DNA from: Candidatus Rifleibacteriota bacterium
Lineage (GTDB): Bacteria > Muiribacteriota > Ozemobacteria > Ozemobacterales > Ozemobacteraceae
Reading direction: 5' to 3'
NCBI GenBank assembly: GCA_905236865.1
Contig: CAJOQX010000306.1
Span: 1 to 45,308 of the forward strand
Length of the DNA: 45,308 bases
In this document: piece by piece, positions 17,217 to 25,252 of the stretch
Layout: each line of letters begins with the position of its first letter
Numbering within the stretch: the stretch's first letter is position 1
Notes under the pieces: generated by a model
The model's input: the letters and a program-made list of their open reading frames with translations, nothing else
What the model was told of the DNA's origin: nothing
Databases searched by the model: none
Made by a program: the position numbers and the translations under genes

Positions 17217-18647
17217 ATGATTATTAAGCAGCAAAAAAATAATATGAGCAAAAAAGCTTTCACATTAGTTGAGATTATGGTAGCAATAGTCATAACCACA
17301 ATAGTTCTAACTGCTGCTTTTACTATTTGGTCTAGAATAAGATTACGAATTTCACGTTCCTATACCAAACAAACATTACAAAATGAACTTAGAAAAATTG
17401 CAAACTATATGCAAAATGATTTCAAATCTATAAGGTATTATAGAGATGGAGACGAATCCAAACCCATAGAATTACCAAATAACAATACAAACTGGACTCT
17501 ATCATTTCAAAAGTTTAAAGAAATAGATGAAAGTAGTAAAGACAAATTAGCTCAAGATATTCTTGAAGAAGTAAAATATTCTTTAAACAATAAAGTACTA
17601 AAAAGAAATAACAAATTATTATCTGCTAATTGTGAGTCTGTACAAATTATTCGAGCAACAGAAGAAAAAAGCAATATATATGAAGATAAAAGATTAGAAG
17701 AAGCTAGAGATTCCAAACTAGAAATCGAAATAACTGGGGTATTAAGAGTTCCTGGTACCACAGAAGAAGAATATCATGTAGAAAAAACTTCAGTAGTTAT
17801 GCGTAACGAATACTATACTAAAATAAATAAGAATTATAAATCCAACTTTGATTTGCAAAAAATGGGTAACGTAGTTGTAGAAGCAGATTTAGGGAAAATT
17901 GATTTGGCAAGTCAATCTAACGAAGCATTAAAAGAAATGTTGGCAACTTTAGAGCAAACAATGATTAAATGTAATGAAAACCTAGATAATATAAATTCAG
18001 CCATGGGCGATGAAGAACCAGAAGGAGTCCATTGGTGGGAAAAATTAGGTGCTTGGCTTGGTGCAGACAACTTATATGGAGAATTTAAAAATGAAAGAAA
18101 TAAATTAGTTGCTGCTGATACTATTGATGAGGTTAATAAGGCTGTTGAAGATATACAAAAAAAAGTTGACGAAGACGAAGAAAAATTCTTCAAAAATTCA
18201 TATAGTGGCTATGATAAATTAACTAATGAAGAAAAAAAAGAGTTTAAAAAAGCTTATGATATGAAAGTTCATGACAAAAATATGGAAGATGCCTACAAAA
18301 AACTTAACAATGGGAAAGAACCTATTACTAATGAAAAAATACTTAATGCCCAAGCAAATGGGAATAAGTTAGATGAAAATGGGAAAGAAACCACTATATT
18401 AGATGGTGGAGGTGATTCATCAATTGTTGAACAAAAGAAACAAGAAGCTAACAATATTCTATCCTATTATAATAATATTTCTTTAGATTGGATGGATAAA
18501 TCAGAATATAAAGAAATAATAGGAACTTACCAATCTAGAAAAAATTTATTAGAATCTGCTAATACAAAAATAGAACTAATAAAAGTTAAAGATGAATGTA
18601 ATAGAGATAAAAATGAAGTAGAAAAAGAATTAGCTTCAAGAAAATAA
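17217..18647 (+). CDS. PilW/GspJ-like prepilin with long helical C-terminal extension
   Basis: The first 210 residues are a prepilin of the PilW/GspJ type: SKKAFTLVEIMVAIVITTIVL with Glu at +5. Cleavage would follow Ala rather than the usual Gly. A beta-rich domain follows, ending near TSVVMRNEYYTKINK. The last 250 residues are unusual: highly charged, predicted helical (EALKEMLATLEQTMIKCNENL, VNKAVEDIQKKVDEDEEKFF) and unlike ordinary PilW. Total length 476 is well above the usual 200-350. Start ATG 17217 follows AGGAG at seven bases and adds a ten-residue leader before the second possible Met. The extension may be exposed on the filament or bind another component. Confidence 0.8.
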   Translation: MIIKQQKNNMSKKAFTLVEIMVAIVITTIVLTAAFTIWSRIRLRISRSYTKQTLQNELRKIANYMQNDFKSIRYYRDGDESKPIELPNNNTNWTLSFQKFKEIDESSKDKLAQDILEEVKYSLNNKVLKRNNKLLSANCESVQIIRATEEKSNIYEDKRLEEARDSKLEIEITGVLRVPGTTEEEYHVEKTSVVMRNEYYTKINKNYKSNFDLQKMGNVVVEADLGKIDLASQSNEALKEMLATLEQTMIKCNENLDNINSAMGDEEPEGVHWWEKLGAWLGADNLYGEFKNERNKLVAADTIDEVNKAVEDIQKKVDEDEEKFFKNSYSGYDKLTNEEKKEFKKAYDMKVHDKNMEDAYKKLNNGKEPITNEKILNAQANGNKLDENGKETTILDGGGDSSIVEQKKQEANNILSYYNNISLDWMDKSEYKEIIGTYQSRKNLLESANTKIELIKVKDECNRDKNEVEKELASRK

Positions 18648-18785
18648 AAAAAATCTTGAAAATATTACAAAAATTTTTAATATTAGTTAAAAGTATCTTT
18701 TATACAAATTATGTGTTACAATAAATAAGATATTTCTTTGTCATTGTGATTTAAATCAAACTTTGATATATAGGAGTAAAGTTTT

Positions 18786-19991
18786 ATGGCAACATTCACC
18801 TATAAAGCCAAAAACTACGACGGCAAGATTGTTTCTGCCGAAATGGATTGTGATTCAAAAGAAGTTTGTATTAGCAAGCTTCGTGAAAAAGGTTATTTTG
18901 TAATTAATATTGCCGAAAAAAAAGGTGGCGGAGCTGGCAATATGAGTTTATTCCAAAGAGGGGTAAACTCACAAGAAGTAAGTATTTTTGCTAGACAGTT
19001 TGCAACAATGATTGGTTCTGGTGTTCCTCTTGTTAGATGTCTAACGATTCTTCAGTCGCAAGCTGAAAATCCTACTTTTAAGAAGATAATTAGCCAAATA
19101 AGAACAGATGTTGAAGGTGGTGCAACTTTCTCAAAAGCTCTAGAAAAACATCCTAAAGTATTTAGCAACTTGTTTTGTTCTCTAGTTAAAGCTGGTGAAA
19201 TAGGTGGTATTCTTGATACAATTCTCGAAAGACTTGCAGAATATCTCGAAAGCTCAGAAGCACTAAAAGCTAAAATCAAAGGTGCAATGACTTACCCAAT
19301 CGTTGTATTCGCAATTGCTGGTTTGGTTGTTGTTGCATTGGTTATGTTCGTTTTGCCACAGTTCAAAGAAATCTTCATGGGTATGAATATTGAATTGCCA
19401 ATGGCAACAAAAATTCTGTTGGCAACGTCTGACTTCATGGTAGGTTGGTGGTTTGTTATTATTCCAGCTATTATTCTTATACCACTTTTAATTTGGAAAT
19501 TCTTCCAAACTAAAACAGGTTCAAGAATTTGGGATACAAACATACTTCGTGTTCCTAATCTTGGGTTGATGATGAGAAAAGTTGCTGTTGCAAAATTCAC
19601 AAGAACTCTTGGTACTCTTATTTCATCAGGCGTTCCGATTTTGCAAGCTCTTGAAGTTACTTCTCAAACCGCTGGTAATATAGTTATTTCCGAAGCTGTT
19701 GATAAAACTCGTGTATCAATCAGAGAAGGTGAATCCATTGCAGAACCTCTTAAGAGTTCAGGCGTTTTCCCTCCAATGGTTGTTCAAATGATTGCAGTTG
19801 GTGAAGAAACAGGTGAATTAGACAAGATGTTAACTAAGATTGCAGACTTCTATGACTCCGAAGTCGATACAGCCGTTAAAGGTTTGACATCAGTTATCGA
19901 ACCTCTGGTTATCGTTGTTCTCGGTGTTGTAATCGGTGGTATTGTTATGGCAGTTTTCATGCCAATGCTCAAATTGGTTAACGTTAACTAA
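18786..19991 (+). CDS. pilC: PilC/GspF inner-membrane platform protein
   Basis: Polytopic protein that forms the inner-membrane platform of type IV pilus and type II secretion machines and couples the assembly ATPase to pilin addition. Two T2SSF domains are visible (about 65-190 and 270-395), each with the FARQFATMIGSGVPL / FTRTLGTLISSGVPIL motif and a following GE..G.L segment (VKAGEIGGILDTIL; VAVGEETGELDKML). About three membrane spans, including IVVFAIAGLVVVALVMFVL and VIVVLGVVIGGIVMAVFMP. Length 401 is typical. Start ATG 18786 follows AGGAG. Codon choice looks more biased (GGT, GTT, GCT) than its neighbours, suggesting higher expression. No ATPase, secretin or peptidase is nearby. Confidence 0.95.
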   Translation: MATFTYKAKNYDGKIVSAEMDCDSKEVCISKLREKGYFVINIAEKKGGGAGNMSLFQRGVNSQEVSIFARQFATMIGSGVPLVRCLTILQSQAENPTFKKIISQIRTDVEGGATFSKALEKHPKVFSNLFCSLVKAGEIGGILDTILERLAEYLESSEALKAKIKGAMTYPIVVFAIAGLVVVALVMFVLPQFKEIFMGMNIELPMATKILLATSDFMVGWWFVIIPAIILIPLLIWKFFQTKTGSRIWDTNILRVPNLGLMMRKVAVAKFTRTLGTLISSGVPILQALEVTSQTAGNIVISEAVDKTRVSIREGESIAEPLKSSGVFPPMVVQMIAVGEETGELDKMLTKIADFYDSEVDTAVKGLTSVIEPLVIVVLGVVIGGIVMAVFMPMLKLVNVN

Positions 19992-20004
19992 TAGTTTTCC
20001 CATC

Positions 20005-20044
20005 AAAAACAAAAAACCTCGCTTATGCGAGGTTTTTTGTTTTT
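20005..20044 (+). terminator. Strong rho-independent terminator
   Basis: AAAAACAAAAAACCTCGC (20005-20022), loop TTAT, then GCGAGGTTTTTTGTTTTT (20027-20044): an 18-bp perfect stem with T-rich 3' arm after pilC. It could act in both directions. Confidence 0.92.
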
Positions 20045-20102
20045 GGTTTAATTCCTATTGAACAGATACCTATATTTAACTTCTGCAACAGAGAGTAACA
20101 AA

Positions 20103-20123
20103 AAAAAGTTTGCGTTTGCCCTG
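20103..20123 (+). repeat. 21-bp dispersed element, copy C
   Basis: AAAAAGTTTGCGTTTGCCCTG, between the pilC terminator and the large exported protein gene, 60 bases upstream of its ATG. One mismatch each to copies A and B. Confidence 0.7.
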
Positions 20124-20182
20124 TAATAGCCTTTAAACTATATTGAAGTTTGTTCCTTTATTATGATAGTATAAGAATATCT

Positions 20183-23100
20183 ATGAAAAAGAAACGCTTA
20201 CAATCTCTATTTTTACTAATCTTTTTACTTTGCTTAACTTTAGCCTTTTTAGGCTATGGTTGTGGTGGTAATGGTGGAGTTGGACGAGTAATCAATAAAG
20301 AATCTCCTCTTTCTTTATCAGGAAAAGCTTTTTTTCGTGAGCGTCAAGTATATGCAAATATTCCAATTTTTGTGAAAAACCTTCTAAATGAAACAGTTGC
20401 TGTTACTACTACTGATATTAGTGGTTATTATTCTTTTACAAACATTCAACCAGGCACTTATTATCTTTCAGCAACTACTGGTGAAAGTGAAGTAACTTTT
20501 GGAAATATGGTTCAAGTTACAGATCAGGGTGCTACAGAGATTGAACCCGTATCATTATTATGTATTAACAATGTAATAGTAGATTCAATAAGTTCAAATT
20601 CTTTCCACTTAGAATTTAGAACAAATCAGTCTTGTACTTCATTAGTTAGATATAGTGCAACAGGTGGATATGAAATAACTAGAGAAATATCTAAAACTAG
20701 CAAAAATCATCATGATATAACAATAACAGATCTTAATGCTCTCACAAATTATGAAATATCAATTGATTTGGTGGGCAATGATGGGCAAAAATTTACAATG
20801 AACGGATTGACTGCTCATACAATAGGTTTTGCAGGATGTTCCAATATTTCTGTAAACATAGACAATGGAGCTTATGAAACAATAAATCAAACCGTAACAT
20901 TATCTTTAAACGCAAAAGATTGCTATTTAATGAGGATAAGTGAAGATTATTCAATGGATGAATCTTCTTGGATAGCTTATTCCCAAAATTATACTCATAA
21001 TTTTTCAAATACATCAAGTGGAATTAAACGTTTATATGTTCAATTTCGCGATAAAAGTGGTTTAGAATCGCCTATAATATCTGACTCTATTGTTTATACT
21101 ACCTCTGGATATTTAGGCGTATGGATAAATAACGGTGAGGCAATCACAAATCAATCAACGGTTGAAGTTAAAGCTGTATGTCCTGGAGCAACTCACATGT
21201 TAATTTCAGACAATCCTAATTTTTCTAATTCATTTTGGGAAACTTATGTAGCTTTAAGGAAATGGCAATTTAATTCTACAGAAGGGATAAAATACATATA
21301 TTGTAAATTTAAAGGTGGCGCAGCTAACCCAGAAGAAGTATTTAAAACATCAATTCTTTATGACAACTCACCGCCAAAAGTTGAAGTTATAATAAATAAT
21401 GGCGTAAAATCAGTCGCAACTAATACTGTTGAAATACAATTTAGGTATACTAGCTTGCCTTCATATATGAAAATATCTAACACTACTGCACCAACTTCTT
21501 CAGATGATTGGCAAACTTTTAAAACTCCAATACAATGGACTCTACCGCTTGGAGATGGAGAAAAAACAGTTTATGCCATCTTTAAAGATGATGCTGGAAA
21601 CGAATACGGACCAGTTGAGGCAGAAATAGCAATAGATACTGTTGCACCAACAGGAAATACTATTGCAATATTAGAATCAGATAATCCGTCTTCTCAAGAA
21701 ATTTCTAAAGTTTTGTATGAGAAATTACCTGCTTATCTACATTTCAATATTTCAGATGATTCAACAAAAACAATTTACTATCATATAGGTCTAGCAACTT
21801 CAACTATACCAACAGAATATAATGAACTATCCTATCCTGCTAATCCAATCTCATTAAATACAGATATATTATTTATTGGTAACATTAGAATTTGGGCTTA
21901 TTTTGTTGATGAAGCAGGAAATAAAAGTCCTGTATCTTACGTATCACTAGAAGTCGAAGGAGCTGAAATAATCGTATCACCCAGTATTGTAGGTTTAAGA
22001 GCTTCTGGAGAACAAAGTTTCTCAGTAACATACAACAACCTAGACGAAGGAGATATAGGTAGTATAAAATGGATAGCTTCTGGTCCTGGAAGAATGACAC
22101 AAGAGAACGCCGTTTACAAAGCTCCGAATATTATTTGGGAATATGAAGAAGTAACCATAATAGCAACCCCTACTCATCAGCCCAAAAAAATTTCTTATGA
22201 TATTTTTGGAATTGCTACGGTTTCCCTACAGGCAACCCCACAAGTTGTTTATTTACAAAATAACGGAACTTATACTACAGATTTCACAGAAATGCAAATT
22301 GAACCAAATGGAACAGCAATTTTCAACGTTTATGTTATTCCTGATACAACAGGAATAAGAATAACTTCTGTTAAAAGTTTAAATAACAGATTACTTGGAA
22401 CAGCTACAGTTGTATATGAAGAAGCACCTTATGGAAGTATAGCAACTATTACCTATATTCCAAATAGGGAATTTCCTGAGGAGGCTGATAATGATGAAGT
22501 AACCATTAATTTTCAAACACAAGGATCTTCCCCAATTGCAGGTAAAGTCAATGTTGTAATATTCCACGGTGCAAAGATTATTTTAACAGGAACTTCTGAT
22601 ATAACACAAAAAGGAACAGAATTAGTAGTATCTCCCAATATATCAAATACTGGAAGCAGCGTTGTACACTGGGAATTATCCCCTCCTTATGGAGCTAGCT
22701 TTTCTGATGATGAAGATAATCCTCAAAGTGCAACAGATACTCTAAAAGTCGAAAAAGTTAAGATTTATTCTTTAGCTACTGACTCTTACATACCAACTAC
22801 ACTAACAGCGTCAATAGATGGTGCAAAAAAAACTTATGAATTTACAGCTTATCCTCCTCTCAAACTAAGATTAAATATAAATGCAACCGATGCAATGCCA
22901 CTAGCTGACCCAATGATTTTTACAGCAACTTTTGATTTTGTCAACGGTAGTATTGATGAAACAATAGATTGGACATATAAAAATGCAAATAGAAAAACTC
23001 CGATGCCTGCAAATGGGAATTCTTATGCAGATAGAGGAACTTTAACTCAACAAAATAATTATCAGGTAGAATATAAACGTCCAACCAATCGCCCTAGCGA

Positions 23101-24763
23101 AGATGATAAAACTGCTTCAGATATTGTTGAAGTTTATGCAACATCTCGAATAGACCCAAATGCTAGTGATTGCGTAAGAATAAGAATTCGTGAAGGTGTA
23201 GTAGTAGAAATATTCAAAGACATACAAAAAAATGAACCAATAACAGATGCGTATACAAATATTGAAGTAGGAACTTTACAATTTTATGTAAAAGTTACTC
23301 CCGAAATAATAAATAACACATCTGTAACTTGGACTGTCAACGGTGTTACTAGTTCAGATATCTATGGCAGCATTGATAGCAATGGAAAATATACAGCCCC
23401 TAGTTCTTATGAATCTAATTCAGTAACAGTAAGAGCTACTTCAAATTATAACCCATCGGTTTTTAAGGATGTCACAGTTCATTTAAGTGAATTTTGGAAA
23501 CCTATAGCTAGCAACATGAAAGACGAAGACACAGAGGAACCCATGCCTATCAGCAAAGTTTTTGTGGATCCAAGCACTAGTAAGGGAAAAGATTTTGTCG
23601 TGTATGCTGGAACTGGAGCAGAAAACCAATTTGGATATTATGGATTATGGTATGCAAACTTTCCCGACTCTGAAACAACCGAAACAGAAGAAGAAAATAA
23701 AGATTGGTGGATTGGAGTTGGGGGACTTTCTAGTAGAAGTAGAACTGCAAGTTTAAGCTATTTAATTTATGATATAACAATGGATAAGGAAAAAAATATT
23801 TATGTAAGTACTGGAAGCGGTATTTTTTATATAGATTTAAATTCATCAGATCCTAACAATCAAGCTATATTATTAAATCTTACCTCTGGAGCAAATATAC
23901 CTCCATTAACAAGCCTTGTTGCAGCCTTTGATAATTATGGTAATACTTTGTTATTAGCAGGTTCTAAAAATGGAGTTTATTCATTTACTATACCAAAAGA
24001 AAACCCCTACAAGCCATGGGTAGTAAGTTCTCGCAAATTATTAATTGATACCAAAACGCCCTATAGAGAGCAAGAAACACGAACCGAAATAGTAAAAGTA
24101 ATTGAAAACGGAGAAGAGAAAGATGTAGAAGATAAAAAAACTGCTTATTCAAACAATTTAATACCAAATCCAATTTCATCAGCTGTTCGTTCTCTTAGAT
24201 TCGATAGCTTAAATAAATCTTTATATTTTGGCACTTCTTCTGGAAGAATCTACCATTGTGAGAGTTTGGAACCAAATATGGAAAATATAAATGCTGATGT
24301 GTTTTTGGATTCATCATCAATAAAAACAGTTTCTACCAATGTTGATATATATCCTGATTTATCTTATCCTCCTTATGGTGAAGTAAATGGAGTTCCATTG
24401 GCAATAGCTTTAGACGTTATAAATACTAACACCTTATGGACTGCTACTACAAGTGGTGTTTCAAGATCTATTGATTATGGAAGCTCTTGGTCTTCGTTTA
24501 GTTTTGGTGGTGTTGATACCAACAGTAAATGCATTATTGTTGACCCCAATAATACTATAAACGTTATGGCAGGGAGTGAAGATGGGCTTTATCGCTCCAC
24601 TGATGGTGGTAACACTTGGACTAGAATAAGAAGCGGATTATACAATTACAAAACCATTACAACTTTAACTCAAGCTCATGGAGCTGCTAACGAAAGAAGA
24701 AAGGTATGGGTTGGAACATCAGGCGGAGTCTTTATGAGTAGACAATCCCTCTCTTTGGAATAG
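20183..24763 (+). CDS. Giant exported multidomain surface protein (possible lipoprotein)
   Basis: A 1526-residue protein with a signal sequence (LQSLFLLIFLLCLTLAFLGYGC). The cysteine is lipobox-like, but glycine at -3 is unusual, so lipidation is uncertain. Order: a carboxypeptidase-regulatory/SdrD-type beta-sandwich (about 35-130, ISGYYSFTNIQPGTYYLSA), fibronectin- and Ig-like repeats (to about 1110; VTWTVNGVTSSDIYGSIDSNGKY is a Big2-like end), and a C-terminal propeller with BNR/Asp-box repeats (SIDYGSSW, STDGGNTW) and GVYSF/GVFMS blades. No catalytic triad or glycosidase motif is seen. Likely an adhesin or binding protein on the cell surface. ATG 20183 lacks a Shine-Dalgarno site; the track's TTG at 20150 would spoil the signal peptide. 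It stands alone between a terminator and the thioredoxin-like gene. Confidence 0.85.
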   Translation: MKKKRLQSLFLLIFLLCLTLAFLGYGCGGNGGVGRVINKESPLSLSGKAFFRERQVYANIPIFVKNLLNETVAVTTTDISGYYSFTNIQPGTYYLSATTGESEVTFGNMVQVTDQGATEIEPVSLLCINNVIVDSISSNSFHLEFRTNQSCTSLVRYSATGGYEITREISKTSKNHHDITITDLNALTNYEISIDLVGNDGQKFTMNGLTAHTIGFAGCSNISVNIDNGAYETINQTVTLSLNAKDCYLMRISEDYSMDESSWIAYSQNYTHNFSNTSSGIKRLYVQFRDKSGLESPIISDSIVYTTSGYLGVWINNGEAITNQSTVEVKAVCPGATHMLISDNPNFSNSFWETYVALRKWQFNSTEGIKYIYCKFKGGAANPEEVFKTSILYDNSPPKVEVIINNGVKSVATNTVEIQFRYTSLPSYMKISNTTAPTSSDDWQTFKTPIQWTLPLGDGEKTVYAIFKDDAGNEYGPVEAEIAIDTVAPTGNTIAILESDNPSSQEISKVLYEKLPAYLHFNISDDSTKTIYYHIGLATSTIPTEYNELSYPANPISLNTDILFIGNIRIWAYFVDEAGNKSPVSYVSLEVEGAEIIVSPSIVGLRASGEQSFSVTYNNLDEGDIGSIKWIASGPGRMTQENAVYKAPNIIWEYEEVTIIATPTHQPKKISYDIFGIATVSLQATPQVVYLQNNGTYTTDFTEMQIEPNGTAIFNVYVIPDTTGIRITSVKSLNNRLLGTATVVYEEAPYGSIATITYIPNREFPEEADNDEVTINFQTQGSSPIAGKVNVVIFHGAKIILTGTSDITQKGTELVVSPNISNTGSSVVHWELSPPYGASFSDDEDNPQSATDTLKVEKVKIYSLATDSYIPTTLTASIDGAKKTYEFTAYPPLKLRLNINATDAMPLADPMIFTATFDFVNGSIDETIDWTYKNANRKTPMPANGNSYADRGTLTQQNNYQVEYKRPTNRPSEDDKTASDIVEVYATSRIDPNASDCVRIRIREGVVVEIFKDIQKNEPITDAYTNIEVGTLQFYVKVTPEIINNTSVTWTVNGVTSSDIYGSIDSNGKYTAPSSYESNSVTVRATSNYNPSVFKDVTVHLSEFWKPIASNMKDEDTEEPMPISKVFVDPSTSKGKDFVVYAGTGAENQFGYYGLWYANFPDSETTETEEENKDWWIGVGGLSSRSRTASLSYLIYDITMDKEKNIYVSTGSGIFYIDLNSSDPNNQAILLNLTSGANIPPLTSLVAAFDNYGNTLLLAGSKNGVYSFTIPKENPYKPWVVSSRKLLIDTKTPYREQETRTEIVKVIENGEEKDVEDKKTAYSNNLIPNPISSAVRSLRFDSLNKSLYFGTSSGRIYHCESLEPNMENINADVFLDSSSIKTVSTNVDIYPDLSYPPYGEVNGVPLAIALDVINTNTLWTATTSGVSRSIDYGSSWSSFSFGGVDTNSKCIIVDPNNTINVMAGSEDGLYRSTDGGNTWTRIRSGLYNYKTITTLTQAHGAANERRKVWVGTSGGVFMSRQSLSLE

Positions 24764-24788
24764 TTTGTCTCTCATCTCTACATCTTTA

Positions 24789-24817
24789 TTGTTGTTTAGA
24801 CAAGTCTATGATATAAT
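24789..24817 (+). promoter_or_regulatory. Extended -10 promoter at leaderless distance
   Basis: TTGTTG (24789-24794), a 17-bp spacer and a perfect TATAAT (24812-24817) preceded by TGA (extended -10). The ATG at 24824 begins seven bases after the -10 box, so the transcript would start at or beside the start codon. Confidence 0.6.
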
Positions 24818-24823
24818 CTATTT

Positions 24824-25246
24824 ATGCTTAATGTTGAAGAATTTGAAAAATTAGTTATACAAGAAAAAAAACTTGCTGCACTTTGTTTTACCGCTAGTTG
24901 GTGTGCTCCTAGTCAAAATCAGATTAATACACTTGAAGAAATTCGTTCAGAATATGAAAAAAAGAATTTTCTTATAGAAGTTATAGATATTGAGCAGTCA
25001 CAAGAATTAGCAAAACTTTTAAAAATAAATAATTTTCCTACTACTTTATTTTTTGCCGAAGGAGAATTAAAAGAGCAGAATTGTCTTTATGGTTATCAAG
25101 ACAAAACAATGTTAATAGATGGTTTCGAATGTACTCTTTGGGAAATTGAAAACAAAAGTTCCGCTAACAAGTATATATGGTGGATTATTGGATTTCTAGC
25201 TCTGTTCGCAATAATTATGATTTATTATACTAGTTATGCTAATTAG
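24824..25246 (+). CDS. Tail-anchored thioredoxin-like protein with CxxS site
   Basis: A 140-residue protein. Residues 1-105 have a thioredoxin fold pattern: a strand (LAALCFTASWCAPS), a middle strand (FLIEVIDIEQSQELAKLL) and the cis-proline segment INNFPTTLFF. The active site reads WCAPS, so the resolving cysteine is replaced by Ser, as in monothiol or isomerase-like members. A C-terminal membrane helix (YIWWIIGFLALFAIIMIYY) with no signal peptide suggests a tail anchor with the thioredoxin domain in the cytoplasm. No Shine-Dalgarno is present; the promoter is unusually close. Function is probably in disulfide or protein-folding chemistry rather than general reduction. It converges with the TPR gene six bases away. 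Confidence 0.8.
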   Translation: MLNVEEFEKLVIQEKKLAALCFTASWCAPSQNQINTLEEIRSEYEKKNFLIEVIDIEQSQELAKLLKINNFPTTLFFAEGELKEQNCLYGYQDKTMLIDGFECTLWEIENKSSANKYIWWIIGFLALFAIIMIYYTSYAN

Positions 25247-25252
25247 ACATAT

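Noticed and set aside
18661-18690. AATATTA...TAATATT stem after the PilW-like gene as a terminator
   Set aside because: The stem is only A/T pairs and has no following T-run, so termination is not supported.
23562-23756. Alternative-frame ORF inside the giant exported protein
   Set aside because: Fully contained in a well supported gene, no ribosome site, no recognisable sequence.
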